This document shows positions 26,201 through 35,000 of a DNA stretch of 64,000 bases, one piece after another. A model generated the notes under the pieces. That model did no database searches and was not told the DNA's origin. It worked only from the letters and a program-made list of their open reading frames with translations. A program made the position numbers and the translations under genes. Where the stretch lies: positions 1-64,000 of the forward strand of contig JASAMV010005842.1 of the NCBI GenBank assembly GCA_030248065.1, written 5' to 3'. Source of the stretch: Rhynchonema sp. JSB1_4. Lineage: Eukaryota > Nematoda > Chromadorea > Monhysterida > Xyalidae. Position 1 is the stretch's first letter, and the number at the start of each line of letters is the position of its first letter.

Positions 26201-29200
26201 TCGAAAAGCCAAGTGATTTTGCGTATTTTGGAGGCAAAAATTTTTTGGATCGCATATACCACTGGCAAAAAGTCAAGACAGCCACTGTTTGGACCCAAAA
26301 AATCGTTAGAGCCTGACGGATACCCTGACACTAAGGTGAGCTGTGCGATTTATTGAGAATGTTCGCTCATCGTTTCGACAAGTGCACATGGTAATTGTTT
26401 CTGCCCACGATCCTGCAGCGCTGGTCTATCGCGCGTGAAACATCAGCTGACAGCTTGATGCGGTTGTTCAAAAATGTGATATTCAAAAATTGTGATATTC
26501 AAATTCGACGCGTGTCTGTCTGTTCGTGTCACTATATCAAGGCTGGACTGTACACATTTATTTGCCCCTGATTCTGCAGGGACGGCACAACGGACGTGAC
26601 ACGCACCGTGTGTTTCGACGAACAGTCGCAGTACGTGAAACGATGCAACACGCTCGTGCTCAAGGGACATATCAATTTGGCCACGCAGAATTTCCCCACC
26701 AACGTCAATGGTTGGTGATATGATTGTTGCTTTTTCGTTTTTTTTTATTCCGATTCCATTGCACAGTGAGCAATTGTGCACATACGATAAAAACTAAAGG
26801 GCTATGTTTCAGAGAAAAAAACGGGAAAGTACTCTCAAATTGGAGGAATTTCACTATAACGCACTTCAAGAGTCCAAAAATCGCGCGTCACACGCGCTGT
26901 CTTTCATTTGAATTCAGGAAGCATGCGTGTAAAAGAAAACATCAAAATTTCGCGCGTACCACGCGCATTACCGCACGTTTTGCATGGATTTCAGATCGAA
27001 GTCTACCGACTTTGAACATAGGCACTCTAGATAAGAGCGACTTTTCAAAACGTAAACAAGCAAGATGAGTTTTCGGATAGTCCACCTTCATTTGAAACCT
27101 GTGTGCGCCACTAGGAGTGAGCACTGACTTTGGTGCTGATCGCAGTTCTGTTTCTGAAGCTGCCACACTGCTAGGGCCACTCTAATGCTTACTTACTGTC
27201 GTAAGGCCGAATGCCGGACGTGATATTGTGGAATGGTTGACGGCTCGTATACTGGGCCTCACCCCGAAGCGCTGTGTCAACTATTCTAAAATTGGCTGCC
27301 AGAAGTCACTTTACATTCAATTATCGGTTTCTTTCCCTTTCCAAATCAGGCATGCGTCTCGACACAATCGCGCGTGTGCCGTTGTGGAACATCGGGCTCG
27401 ACTTTATGCACGGCACCGGTCACGGAGTGGGGCATTTTCTGAACGTGCATGAGGGTAGGTGATGTTTCATTGCTTTATTGGCCGGCAATGCACCGAATGA
27501 ACTTTTATTGAATGTGGACCTTGCATTTGCGAACGGCGACGGAGTTTGTGGAGCTTTGTGTGTTCAGCCGGACAGCCAGTGCAACGACTGATGCTGATGT
27601 TACACGCGCGATAGACTAGCGCCGCAAAGAGAGGACAGAAAGGATGAGCTTATCGCAAATATCATTGAAACCAGTGTGTCATGGGGTCCTGATACCGGCT
27701 GATACTCAAAATGAAAAATCTCGGACATCCAGGAGATTGTCCAAAAAAGGTCGCTCGAAGCGCTGTGTCAACTATTCTACAATTGGCTGCCAAAAATCAC
27801 TTTGTAAGTGAATAATCTTCTATAGGATGGGACCTTGCATGCGTGAACGGAGGCCTAGTTTGTGAAGCTTGGTTTGAGGTCGTGTTTTCTCTCAGAGTTG
27901 GCGCACTGATCACTTCGACCAGCGTAAAGCCACCCAAACAAAGCCAAAAAAACGAAAAAAAAAGAAAAAAAAAACCACACAAAAAAAAAAAAAAAAAAAA
28001 CATAAGTATGGATCAACTTTACACTGGTCGAAATAAATGCGGCCACCTGAATTTAGAAAAGTGGCCCAAACCAGGATTCGGTGATGTTTCATACAGGCAT
28101 AAAAGGAACACATTCAGGTCCGATGGGTATCGGCTATCGTTCATCGAGCTACGCCAAATGGGGCATCTGCAAGCACATGGTCATCACTATAGGTACGCTA
28201 TTTTGGAAGTTTTTCAGTTTGTTATTATTGTTCATGGTGGGCGGTCGTGTGATTTGTTGGTTGCAGATGAACATTTTTTGGAACATCCTGTATGAGCCGA
28301 TATCAAACGCGACCTATCGATCGATCTGGTACCCGTTTTGCCTTGATCGCGTGATTCTTTCTGTCACCAAAGGATATTTTTAGGACTTACGGATGGCACC
28401 AAGTTTTCGCCCAGCGCATAGGATGTGTATTCGTGGTGTGTAAACAGCGTTTACGCTGGTCGAAATAAGTGCCACCAATAATATTGTTCATACAAAAGGT
28501 CACTACGGGACCAACTTGGCACTTTGACACGTCAATCACCGAGTTTTGTGCCCACTTAGACGCACGGCAGTAATATTCGTCCATTCAACACAGAGCCCGG
28601 CTACTACGAGACAGACGCATTCGGCATTCGTATCGAGAATGTCTACGAAGTGGTGCCTGCGTCGACCGAACATCGATTTCAGGATGTCGAGTACCTGACG
28701 TTTGCGCCGATCACCTACGTGCCGATACAGACGAAAATGTTGCTGCCCGAACTGCTGACGCAGAATGAAGTGCGTTGCGTTTACACTTATCCACTTGTTT
28801 CGTATGAACCTTGTTTTTTTGTCGGTTTGCTTTCATCGGATGAAATCAAACAAATTCGAGAGCCATTATATCAAAGTTGTAATCTGCGGCAAGGTGAACG
28901 CAGTTTTTTCTTTGTTTGGACCGTATTTTGTGACTGAGTTTAGTTGGACCAAGGATTTCGACCTGCGCAAACGTTGTTCATACGGTGTGGGTGTACAACT
29001 TCTACCAGTGATGTAGTTGGTCCGAGCAAGAAAGCTAGCTAGCTGGAGGGGTCCGGCGCAAGAAAGCTAGCTAGCTAGCCGGGTACCCCGATTTGGGGGG
29101 GTATTGGTCCAGAAGTCAAAAACAGGGGTATAAAAATTGGTCGAAATTTTGCTAAAATAAGCCTTAAAATGCGTATTTTTGTGCACGTGTGAGAAAATTT

Positions 29201-29677
29201 GAACGAATTTGACCGTTTTGGCCCATAAAATGGTCATTTTGGCACTAAAATCAACACTTTTTTTACTTGGTGACCGGAGCAAGAAAGCTAGCTAGCCAGT
29301 TTGGGGGGTATGGGTTTCGGAGCAAGAAAGCTACCTAGCAGTTGGGGGGGGGGTAATACCCCCCCATACCCGTCCCCAACCACATCACTGACTTCTACGC
29401 TGGTCAAAATTGGTGCTCTAAATCTGTCACGAAATTCAGTCCTGACAAAAAGCAGCGTTTTCTTTGTTGTAGTCGTATGGTGTTTTGCCTTCAATCAAAC
29501 TTGCAATGCGATCAGACTCTTCTCATGCCAACCGATGGTGCCCCGGTGCCTCTTCAGATCGACTGGCTCAACCAATACAACGCCGAGTGTTGTGCTCGAG
29601 TTGGTCCACTGCTGCAACACCAGGGCAAACCGGATGTCTATAAATGGTTGTGTGAACAGTGCCAGCCCGTTGGGTAA
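14273..29677 (+). CDS. XPNPEP1-like: Cytosolic Xaa-Pro aminopeptidase (M24B)
   Basis: Sixteen exons join in phase: 14273-14398, 14825-14950, 15618-15753, 16408-16650, 20418-20499, 21091-21222, 22712-22817, 22930-23016, 23083-23149, 23968-24135, 24467-24572, 26580-26710, 27350-27454, 28118-28192, 28594-28769, 29558-29677, giving 661 residues (human XPNPEP1: 623). The creatinase-like N-terminal domains run from about residue 1 to 320 ([44 protein letters not shown]). The pita-bread catalytic domain has all five metal ligands: D in LCDSGGQY, D in DGTTDVTR, H in HGTGHGVG, E in ITIEPGYYE and E in GIRIENV. It removes N-terminal residues before proline, is Mn-dependent and cytosolic, and has no signal peptide. 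The family C-terminal dimer-domain sequence DWLNQYN...[10 protein letters not shown] is present. Intron 4 (3.8 kb) holds a complete sHSP gene. Intron 11 holds an A/C-only tract. Most other introns hold MITEs. Confidence 0.95.
15065..15315. repeat. Repeat related to 650-830
   Basis: It shares CACGAACGCCT (inverted), GCCGATAGCGCTCTCCGT and TACGGTAG-type units with 650-830. It lies in aminopeptidase intron 2. Confidence 0.65.
15756..15940. mobile_element. Foldback MITE, GCCAACATGAGCCCGATTTCG family
   Basis: The left arm GCGCCAACATGAGCCCGATT is mirrored by TCGAAATCGGGCTCGTGTCGG, about 185 bases. The element edge (ATAGTAACAC) starts at the 5' splice site of aminopeptidase intron 3 (donor GT at 15754). 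Other copies: 32378-32580, 54413-54608, 57294-57412 (half), 57558-57753, 62695-62840 (truncated). Confidence 0.85.
17185..17330 (+). promoter_or_regulatory. Candidate core promoter of the nested sHSP gene
   Basis: A TATA-like GTATATAG lies at about 17300-17308, some 135 bases before the sHSP start codon. Two inverted CCAAT boxes (ATTGG) lie upstream at about 17185 and 17226. I found no perfect nGAAnnTTCnnGAAn heat shock element; the TTGAATTTCGAAAAC stretch near 17067-17083 is only a partial match. An own promoter is expected because the gene sits inside a host intron. Confidence 0.35.
17444..20020 (+). CDS. Small heat shock protein (HSP20 / alpha-crystallin), nested in an aminopeptidase intron
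   Basis: Five exons (17444-17527, 18010-18195, 18598-18705, 19154-19213, 19904-20020) join in phase to 184 residues. The Met-rich N-terminal arm ([20 protein letters not shown]) is followed by one alpha-crystallin domain: [70 protein letters not shown]-terminal VIPI motif (the I/V-x-I/V motif that docks subunits into oligomers) and a Gly/Met-rich tail follow. sHSPs are ATP-independent holdases. The whole gene lies inside intron 4 of the Xaa-Pro aminopeptidase gene on the same strand, so the host transcript must read through it. Three transposon-derived blocks sit in its introns: a foldback MITE at 18722-18868, half of a TTAGGC-type element from 19276, and a duplicated exon-5 acceptor at 19586-19665. 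Confidence 0.93.
18722..18868. mobile_element. GTCGTTAAATCATG-type MITE in sHSP intron 3
   Basis: Closely related to the 13037 copy (same core CAAATGAGCGCGAAAAT), beginning about 16 bases after the donor at 18706. Confidence 0.8.
19276..19430. repeat. Half copy of the GAGCAAG palindrome with GCCTAA runs
   Basis: CGGGCAATTGAGCAAAGCAC through AGAGCAGAGGCC, then GGCCTAAGCCTAAGCCC, equals the left half of the 7696 element. Its right half is missing and is replaced by the duplicated sHSP acceptor block. Confidence 0.75.
19586..19710 (+). other. Duplicated splice acceptor and start of sHSP exon 5 with an alternative short reading frame
   Basis: The block 19586-19665 repeats, with few changes, 19842-19914, the end of intron 4 and the first codons of sHSP exon 5, including ATTCATTCCGCAG and GGCCCGAAGAA. 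Splicing to the upstream copy (exon start 19654) would read GPKK and then [14 protein letters not shown] and stop at 19708-19710. That replaces the VIPI motif and tail with 18 residues. The extra copy adjoins TTAGGC-type repeat (AAGCCTAAGCCT), so the duplication looks linked to insertion of the 19276 element. Whether this exon is used is unknown. Confidence 0.7.
21996..22166. mobile_element. Foldback MITE, GTCAACTCAAGTGGTCAAATC family
   Basis: AACTCAAGTGGTCAAATCAC is mirrored by ATTGACCACATGAGTTGACC with a conserved middle GCAGCCCCGAGTGAGCGCGA. Family copies: 13037-13183 (SRA1 intron 2), 18722-18868 (sHSP intron 3), 25584-25733, 36228-36364, 45696-45848, 47415-47547, 52152-52360. Confidence 0.85.
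22232..22478. mobile_element. Foldback MITE, CGACCAGCGTAAAAGTT core (full-length copy)
   Basis: A near-perfect 250-base hairpin. Outer arms begin TTATACTTGTCCATTTTGGG, inner arms are ATTTCGACCAGCGTAAAAGT and its complement, and the loop is TCATTTGGTGCAGGGGAACA. It lies in an aminopeptidase intron. Shorter or broken copies: 24255-24330, 27905-28042, 28441-28470, 28960-29420 (interrupted by the 29006 element), 38157-38240, 40743-40826, 61293-61855 (interrupted by the 61333 element). Confidence 0.9.
23447..23672. mobile_element. Large foldback, GTAAAGGTCAGTTGGG family
   Basis: TTTTCGAAACGGCGTAAAGG and GTCAGTTGGGTGTAAAGGTC are mirrored by CGCCCAACTGACCTTTACAC and CGTTTCGAAAA. The loop has CACGTTAATAACAGGCAATG. 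Parts recur at 10650-10760, 21830-21910 and 36884-36940. It lies in an aminopeptidase intron. Confidence 0.8.
24667..25357. repeat. A/C-only low-complexity tract, about 690 bp, essentially without G
   Basis: From about 24667 to 25357 the plus strand is almost entirely A and C with some T. I see a handful of G before about 24815 and none from there to the CCACCATGG at 25352-25360. There is no fixed repeat unit. It lies wholly in aminopeptidase intron 11. Open frames crossing it, full of Thr/Asn/Lys or Phe/Cys/Trp/Gly, are compositional artefacts. Confidence 0.9.
25584..25733. mobile_element. GTCAACTCAAGTGGTC-type MITE
   Basis: AGTGGTCAACTCAAGTGGTC with a related middle (CAGTCCCAAATGAGAGCGAA) and a partly matching right arm. 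It lies in aminopeptidase intron 11, just after the A/C tract. Confidence 0.7.
25873..25985. repeat. Dispersed repeat, copy 1 (second copy 27565-27655)
   Basis: CAGCCGGACAGCCAGTGCAA and ACACGCGCGATAGACTAGCG/CCGCAAAGAG recur at 27565-27655. Matching sequence continues as CATTGAAACCAGTGTGTCAT in both (26039 and 27662). Both copies lie in aminopeptidase introns on either side of exon 26580-26710. Confidence 0.8.
27255..27320. repeat. Direct repeat of 27755-27805
   Basis: CGAAGCGCTGTGTCAACTAT followed by TCTAAAATTGGCTGCC recurs with minor changes at 27757-27800, flanking aminopeptidase exon 27350-27454. Confidence 0.75.
27905..28042. mobile_element. CGACCAGCGTAAA foldback with poly-A loop
   Basis: Arms TTCGACCAGCGTAAA and TTTACACTGGTCGAAAT flank a loop of almost pure A with some C, ending in a run of 20 A. 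It lies in the aminopeptidase intron before exon 28118-28192. Confidence 0.7.
29006..29390. mobile_element. hAT-like element with CTAGCTAG-rich interior, 385 bp
   Basis: The left end CAGTGATGTAGTTGG and right end CCAACCACATCACTG are inverted. The exact 8-base duplication ACTTCTAC lies at 28998-29005 and 29391-29398. The interior has repeated GCAAGAAAGCTAGCTAG. It is inserted in the ACTTTTACGCTGGTCGAAAT-type foldback, whose arms continue on either side. It lies in the last intron of the aminopeptidase gene. Confidence 0.9.
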
Positions 29678-30084
29678 TGGTATGGTGCAGCACCGATGCG
29701 GGCTAAAGTTCATATATTACTGGGTGATATCAATACATCACATGACTGATTGGGTGATTGATTATTTTTGGGGATTATAACATTCCCTGACATTATGATA
29801 TGAAAATGGTGAATATAATCATTAAATAAGCCAATTTGTTTGTCAACTACGTTAACATGAATATCCATGTGATCATCGACAGTGTGTTGTACTATTGTAC
29901 TCTTCGTTGATTGTTGCCTTGCCTTGATTCGGTGTACTATTTTGTATGTTCGAGCATTTTGGGAACTCTAATTGTGTGCTATCGGGCTATTGTTTATGGG
30001 TGATTTAATCAAACAAAAAGCAATTTTTTAAAATAATCAAAGTTTATACTCTGGACGTGAATAATGTATAGTAAGCGATGTTGA

Positions 30085-30090
30085 AATAAA
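30085..30090 (+). terminator. Putative poly(A) signal of the aminopeptidase gene
   Basis: AATAAA occurs about 410 bases after the stop codon at 29677, in AT-rich sequence. Other AT-rich hexamers nearby could serve instead. Confidence 0.35.
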
Positions 30091-30574
30091 GTTGCGAAAA
30101 CGTCTGTTCAAATAACTTCGTGCAAATATGTACGTTACGTAAAAATTTGATACGGCGTTGTTTATCAAAAGAACAGTAAAGGTTCTGCGATAGATATCCG
30201 TCGCTCTGCTAAGAACGTATCAGGTCTAAAAAATTGCGCACGAATCGCCTGCTGCCACTACACAATGAACGGAAACTGAAATCAAAATAATGCGTTGATC
30301 TCCAGTTAAACATGGACAAACATTTAGCCATATATTGCGCTAAAAACCTTCCCTAAGCCATCAAAATAAAAAGCGCAAAAAACATACATGATGTCGCAAG
30401 AAGTGGCAGTTTCAAAAAAACAATGATGCAGCAGTAAGCCAGTCACCGGAGCGGGCGGCCAATATTAAATATAACAGTTCAATACAATAATCGCGATATA
30501 CATAAAGTTTAGATCAAAATAAAAAATTTCTTCCTCAGATTATGTCCTTTTTCTGTCTCCTTTTCATTTCAGGC

Positions 30575-30638
30575 TCATCGATTTCGATCGTCGGCCAATT
30601 CACGCTTCAGATGCACCTCGCGACGCGATTTCCATGTT
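30575..30638 (-). other. Candidate alternative terminal exon of the plakin
   Basis: A strong acceptor (TTTACCTTTCAG) opens 64 bases reading TWKSRREVHLKRELADDRNR and then TGA at 30577-30575. It needs a phase-2 partner, which is what exons 32763-32583 and 33165-33093 supply, so it competes with the terminal exon 32139-32010. The codon choice looks coding. No other exon nearby explains it. Support is reading frame and splice signal only. Confidence 0.4.
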
Positions 30639-30805
30639 CTGAAAGGTAAATGTAATGCAATTGATTTATCGGATTTTTTGATGCACACATTCTACGCTCT
30701 GAACCTCGGTGCGTTCAGCACATTAGTGACACATTACAATGCAGTTCAGTTCAGTGCGTTTGTACGTTTGACCAAATAGAGCTTGTCGTTGTTCTTGCAT
30801 AGACA

Positions 30806-31574
30806 CAGGGTTGGATTAAAAAATTTTTTTATTATCGAACTTTTTTTTTAACTTTTTTGAATTTTTAGAAATTTTTTTAAGATTTACTTTTTTTTATTCC
30901 GGAGCACAAAAATTTCCGTTCTCAACGTGAAAAGTTGTCGAAAATTTTTGTAAGTATATTTGATTGCACTTGAGAATATAGAAATAGTTGATACCGACCC
31001 GTTGTGTTCACAAACGGGCAGTAGCGAGGTTATATTTTTTACGATGAGCCAGATAATGCGACAATTCGCGTTTGGGATAGCCTGTCCACCATATGTACCA
31101 ACATCTGTAGATTGTGGTATAAAAAGTGAAGGGAAAGTGAAGTCACGGGAAAGGTAAATGATTGGCACATTTTTTAAGCAAAGTTACATGAAAACAGCTG
31201 CATAACCCGCGGTGTTGGAACGATAATTTTGGACTTCTAAGCAGATTTGACTTCCTGGAATAACTGAATGCTCACATAATGACGGCTGCTTAGGTCGTAT
31301 AGTAGAGCCACGGACTGTCTAACGTTATAATGACACTGTACCGATGCGAAATACAAGCGCCGCAGGCGATTTTTTGAGAAAAAAACAAGTAGAAACATGC
31401 ATAAAAACATGCATTTTTACCACAAAAAGGGGGAAAATAATAGAAAAAAGTTGTGAAATAATAAAAAAAGTGAACTTACTTTTCTAATTTTTAAAAACCG
31501 AAAAAGTGGCGAGCTTTTTTTTAAAAAAAAATTTTTTTACAAAAAAATTTTTACTTTTTTTTAACCCAACCCTG
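30806..31574. mobile_element. hAT-like non-autonomous element (CAGGGTTGG ends), 769 bp
   Basis: The termini are inverted: CAGGGTTGGATTAAAAAA at the left and the complement ending CCAACCCTG at the right, with long A/T-rich subterminal arms. An exact 8-base duplication CATAGACA flanks it (30798-30805 and 31575-31582), which is the hAT signature. No transposase frame is present. It lies in the convergent 3' region between the aminopeptidase and plakin genes, and between the plakin's two candidate terminal exons. Confidence 0.93.
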
Positions 31575-32009
31575 CATAGACATGTGCAAATGTATAGTCC
31601 AACCACGAGCTCATGAGACGACTTTTTTTGAAGTTGGCTTGTGTGGATCCAATAATGTTCCGGCTCCACATGTTTCGGAAATAATAGAAAGAGAAACGCA
31701 TGTATTTAGTAAAAACACACTCTCCATCTCGGTGCGTAAATTCCCTTTTCACTCCCAAAACATTTGTGTGTTGAACAACGTTGCTGTTTGCGTAAGCACG
31801 CAACAAATTGAGGTCAGCCAGCTCGAACTTGTCATCATCTCTCTCCGCCCAATCTCTTTCTTTTGCTTTTTGAAACCGTGTAACCCGAACATTTTTGAAT
31901 CTGGCTGAGCAAGCTTTAAAAAAAGAGTCGTCTCATGAGCTGATGGATGGACCATACATACACATCGCATTGCACACAACAGGATAACGGCTGAAACAGA
32001 CACCAAAAA

Positions 32010-35000
32010 TCAAACCAACTTGACGTGTGTCTCATTCTTGTCGTCCTGTTTGCCCAGATGTGTGACGCGATGCGACGAGCGATGACTGCGATTGCCGCCG
32101 AAGTCCGTCTGACCTGCTGCGTCCTCGTAATGGCCGGAACTGAATGCAGCCAGCGATTATAGATAGTAGATTATGCTTGTTAATTGCATGTAACGGCAAA
32201 CCACGACGTTTCGTAGCCTGTTCACAAAATGGCACGCCCAACTATGCATGGCTGCTGCACGTTCTTGCGTCCCCGCCAAAACAATCCAAACGCGGTGGCT
32301 TTTGTTCATAATTCATTCTGTTGCCTCGACACAAAAGAAGCTGCGCGTTACGCCAACCTCTCTCTAACATACTGTACATATAAAGGCAAACTACGCCAAC
32401 ACGAGCCCGATTTCGAAGGTGGTGTGTATTCAAAACGAATAGAAAGAGAAAGTCATCATGCTCCACCTTGTATTCTTCAACCGTGCAACATTCCGCCCCA
32501 AATCAGCAGCGACGTCAGAACGTTTCACTATTCTGCCAGCTGCAAAATCGGGCTCGTGTTGGCGTAGTTTGCATTTACATACCGTCGCGTGTGCATAGCC
32601 CATTCGTCAAAGTTGGCCGACGGGGGCACCGGTACTCCATGTTTGGGTCGATGACGTGGCAACGTTGGCGGGAATTCGACGATCGGCTGCGGGCTGTTCT
32701 GTTGCGACGGGGGACTGGGCGGGGCACGATGCGGCGGGGGTAGCGGGGCTTGGTCGTCGATCACTGCAATTGATTGATTGGTTGAATATTGGTGCCGTGC
32801 ACATGAGAAACAGCGTGTGTACAAACTTAGTAGCCCATTCACACAGCTGGCTCACTCAAATCTGTGAGTTATCGCCACGAGTTTTGCTCAACGTTTGACA
32901 AACCGATATTATGGATGTAAATTGGCTGGATTGCGGCCACGTAACCGGCGTCAACAATATTTCCAAACGAACCCGGGAACAACTTTTGCGCATTGGACAA
33001 GGCCAAAAGTAAATCTCGTGATGCACAACACCGACCGCCAATGCATACGACATAAACATTCTGAATTACGACATTTCTTCGATGTCACTCACATTTGGAT
33101 TGACTGCGGGCGGTGCCAATCGAGTCGGCGCGACTCAGACGACGCGAATCGCGGATATCGCCGTTCTAAATCAGGGTCATGATTACGCGAATTCTCAATT
33201 CAATTGACCATACGTACACGCGTCAACTACATTACAATAAGTCTCAAGGAGTAAATGCACAAAGTGACCGCGGTCACCTCTGTGTATCGCACATCGCCGC
33301 GACGCAGTGAACTTGAGAGGTTGCTGCCTGCACCACCATAGGGCAGCGTGTTGAACGTACGATCGGTCTCGGTGGATTGCTCGCGACTGCAAAATACAAT
33401 ATACTCTGACAGTTCTTTTGGGAGAAACTTTTCAACCGAGTTGCCTGATCCATAAAGCGCATTATGCGTGCACTGGCTACAGAAGTCACGTGCGACCGCT
33501 AGAGCCAGTGCACGCATCATGCGCTTTACGGATCAGGCAACGCGTTGGAAAAGTTTCTCCTAAGGGCGGACTTAGGTTGAATCCGGAAACCGGAATCCGG
33601 AAATATTTCCGGAAAACGCATTATTTTTGCATGTAAATTTCTGCGTTTTCCGGAAATATTTCCGGAGTCCGGAAATGTTTTGTATTTTTGTATGCAAATT
33701 ATTTCCGGTTTCCGGATTCCGGATTTAACCTTAGTTCGCCCTAAAAGAATTGTCAGAGCATACATACAATGTAGTTGCTGGGAAAGACAGGATATTTGTG
33801 CCACGCGCATAAGCACGCAACGCTCACTAATACAGCGTAGGTGCCCCTGTTGATCGCAGATGGACCCGAATTATAATTCAACTCACAATTATGCTTGGTG
33901 GTGAACAAACTTATTCAGGGAAAAACATATCGTTCCCCACTGAGTTCACCATACTAAGGATAGGAGGTACTGTACATATACGCTCCAGCTCCACACGGAT
34001 TACACACACGTGCCCCTAGCCCCAGTGTCATCCACATCCACAATGAAACATCACCCGACCGATGTCTGCTGCTGCTGCGTCGTGATCGCGACAGCGAACG
34101 TTGGTGTTGATCGCGAATCAATCCGTGCTGTTCGTTGCCCGATGTCAACATCAATGGTTGACCGGTGCGATCTGTGTTGAGCATATTTAGGTGGAGTGAA
34201 ACATCAGCTGATACATGGGACATCACACAAAGATGTGAATCAATGATTGTGGTATGCGATATATGTATATCAGCACTCTACGTTATAGTTATACATAGTT
34301 GTTGCAAGGACTTCGGATGTGGAATGGGCCATTTCAAACTCGGCATGCACTTCGCTGGCCACAGGGCTTGGTTGATGGGCCGAGTTTGGTCCAGTAGCCG
34401 AACGTACGTGAATTTTTGTTGAGGATACACGGTGTTTGTCAGAGAACCTTTATGATGATTATTGTAAAGCTTGTTTGTTGGAGGCGTTGACTCGTCGTTT
34501 TCAAACCAACCCGACTCTGACGGCAGCAAAGTGCACGCCGGCCCATGAATTTGAACGTGTTGTCGAACACCACAGTGTCGCTCGTTCATGGTCAAGGGGG
34601 ATGAGAATTCAAAGACAAAATCAAAAGCGCACAAAATACAACAACAAGAACAACAACAACAACAACAACAACAACACCAACCGCCGGTGCCAATCGCCTT
34701 CTCCACACGTCTGGCGGTCGCCGATTTCGACCGACTTCGACTGTTATCATGTCGTCGCGTCGTGCGCACCGTTCGCTCATACTCCTCCACCCGGTGCGTC
34801 TCCTCCAATGGCGCTGCAACCACTTTCTTTGCCGCCGCTGCTGCCTGAATAATTATATGATATGATAGATGATTGAATAAAGCGTCAACAACAACAATGA
34901 ATGCGAGAATGATGACGATCGACAAATTCCATGACAAAATTAGAGAGCGTAGAGTAACTGTTGGTTTCACATGTGAGCATACGATGATGTCATGAAATCT

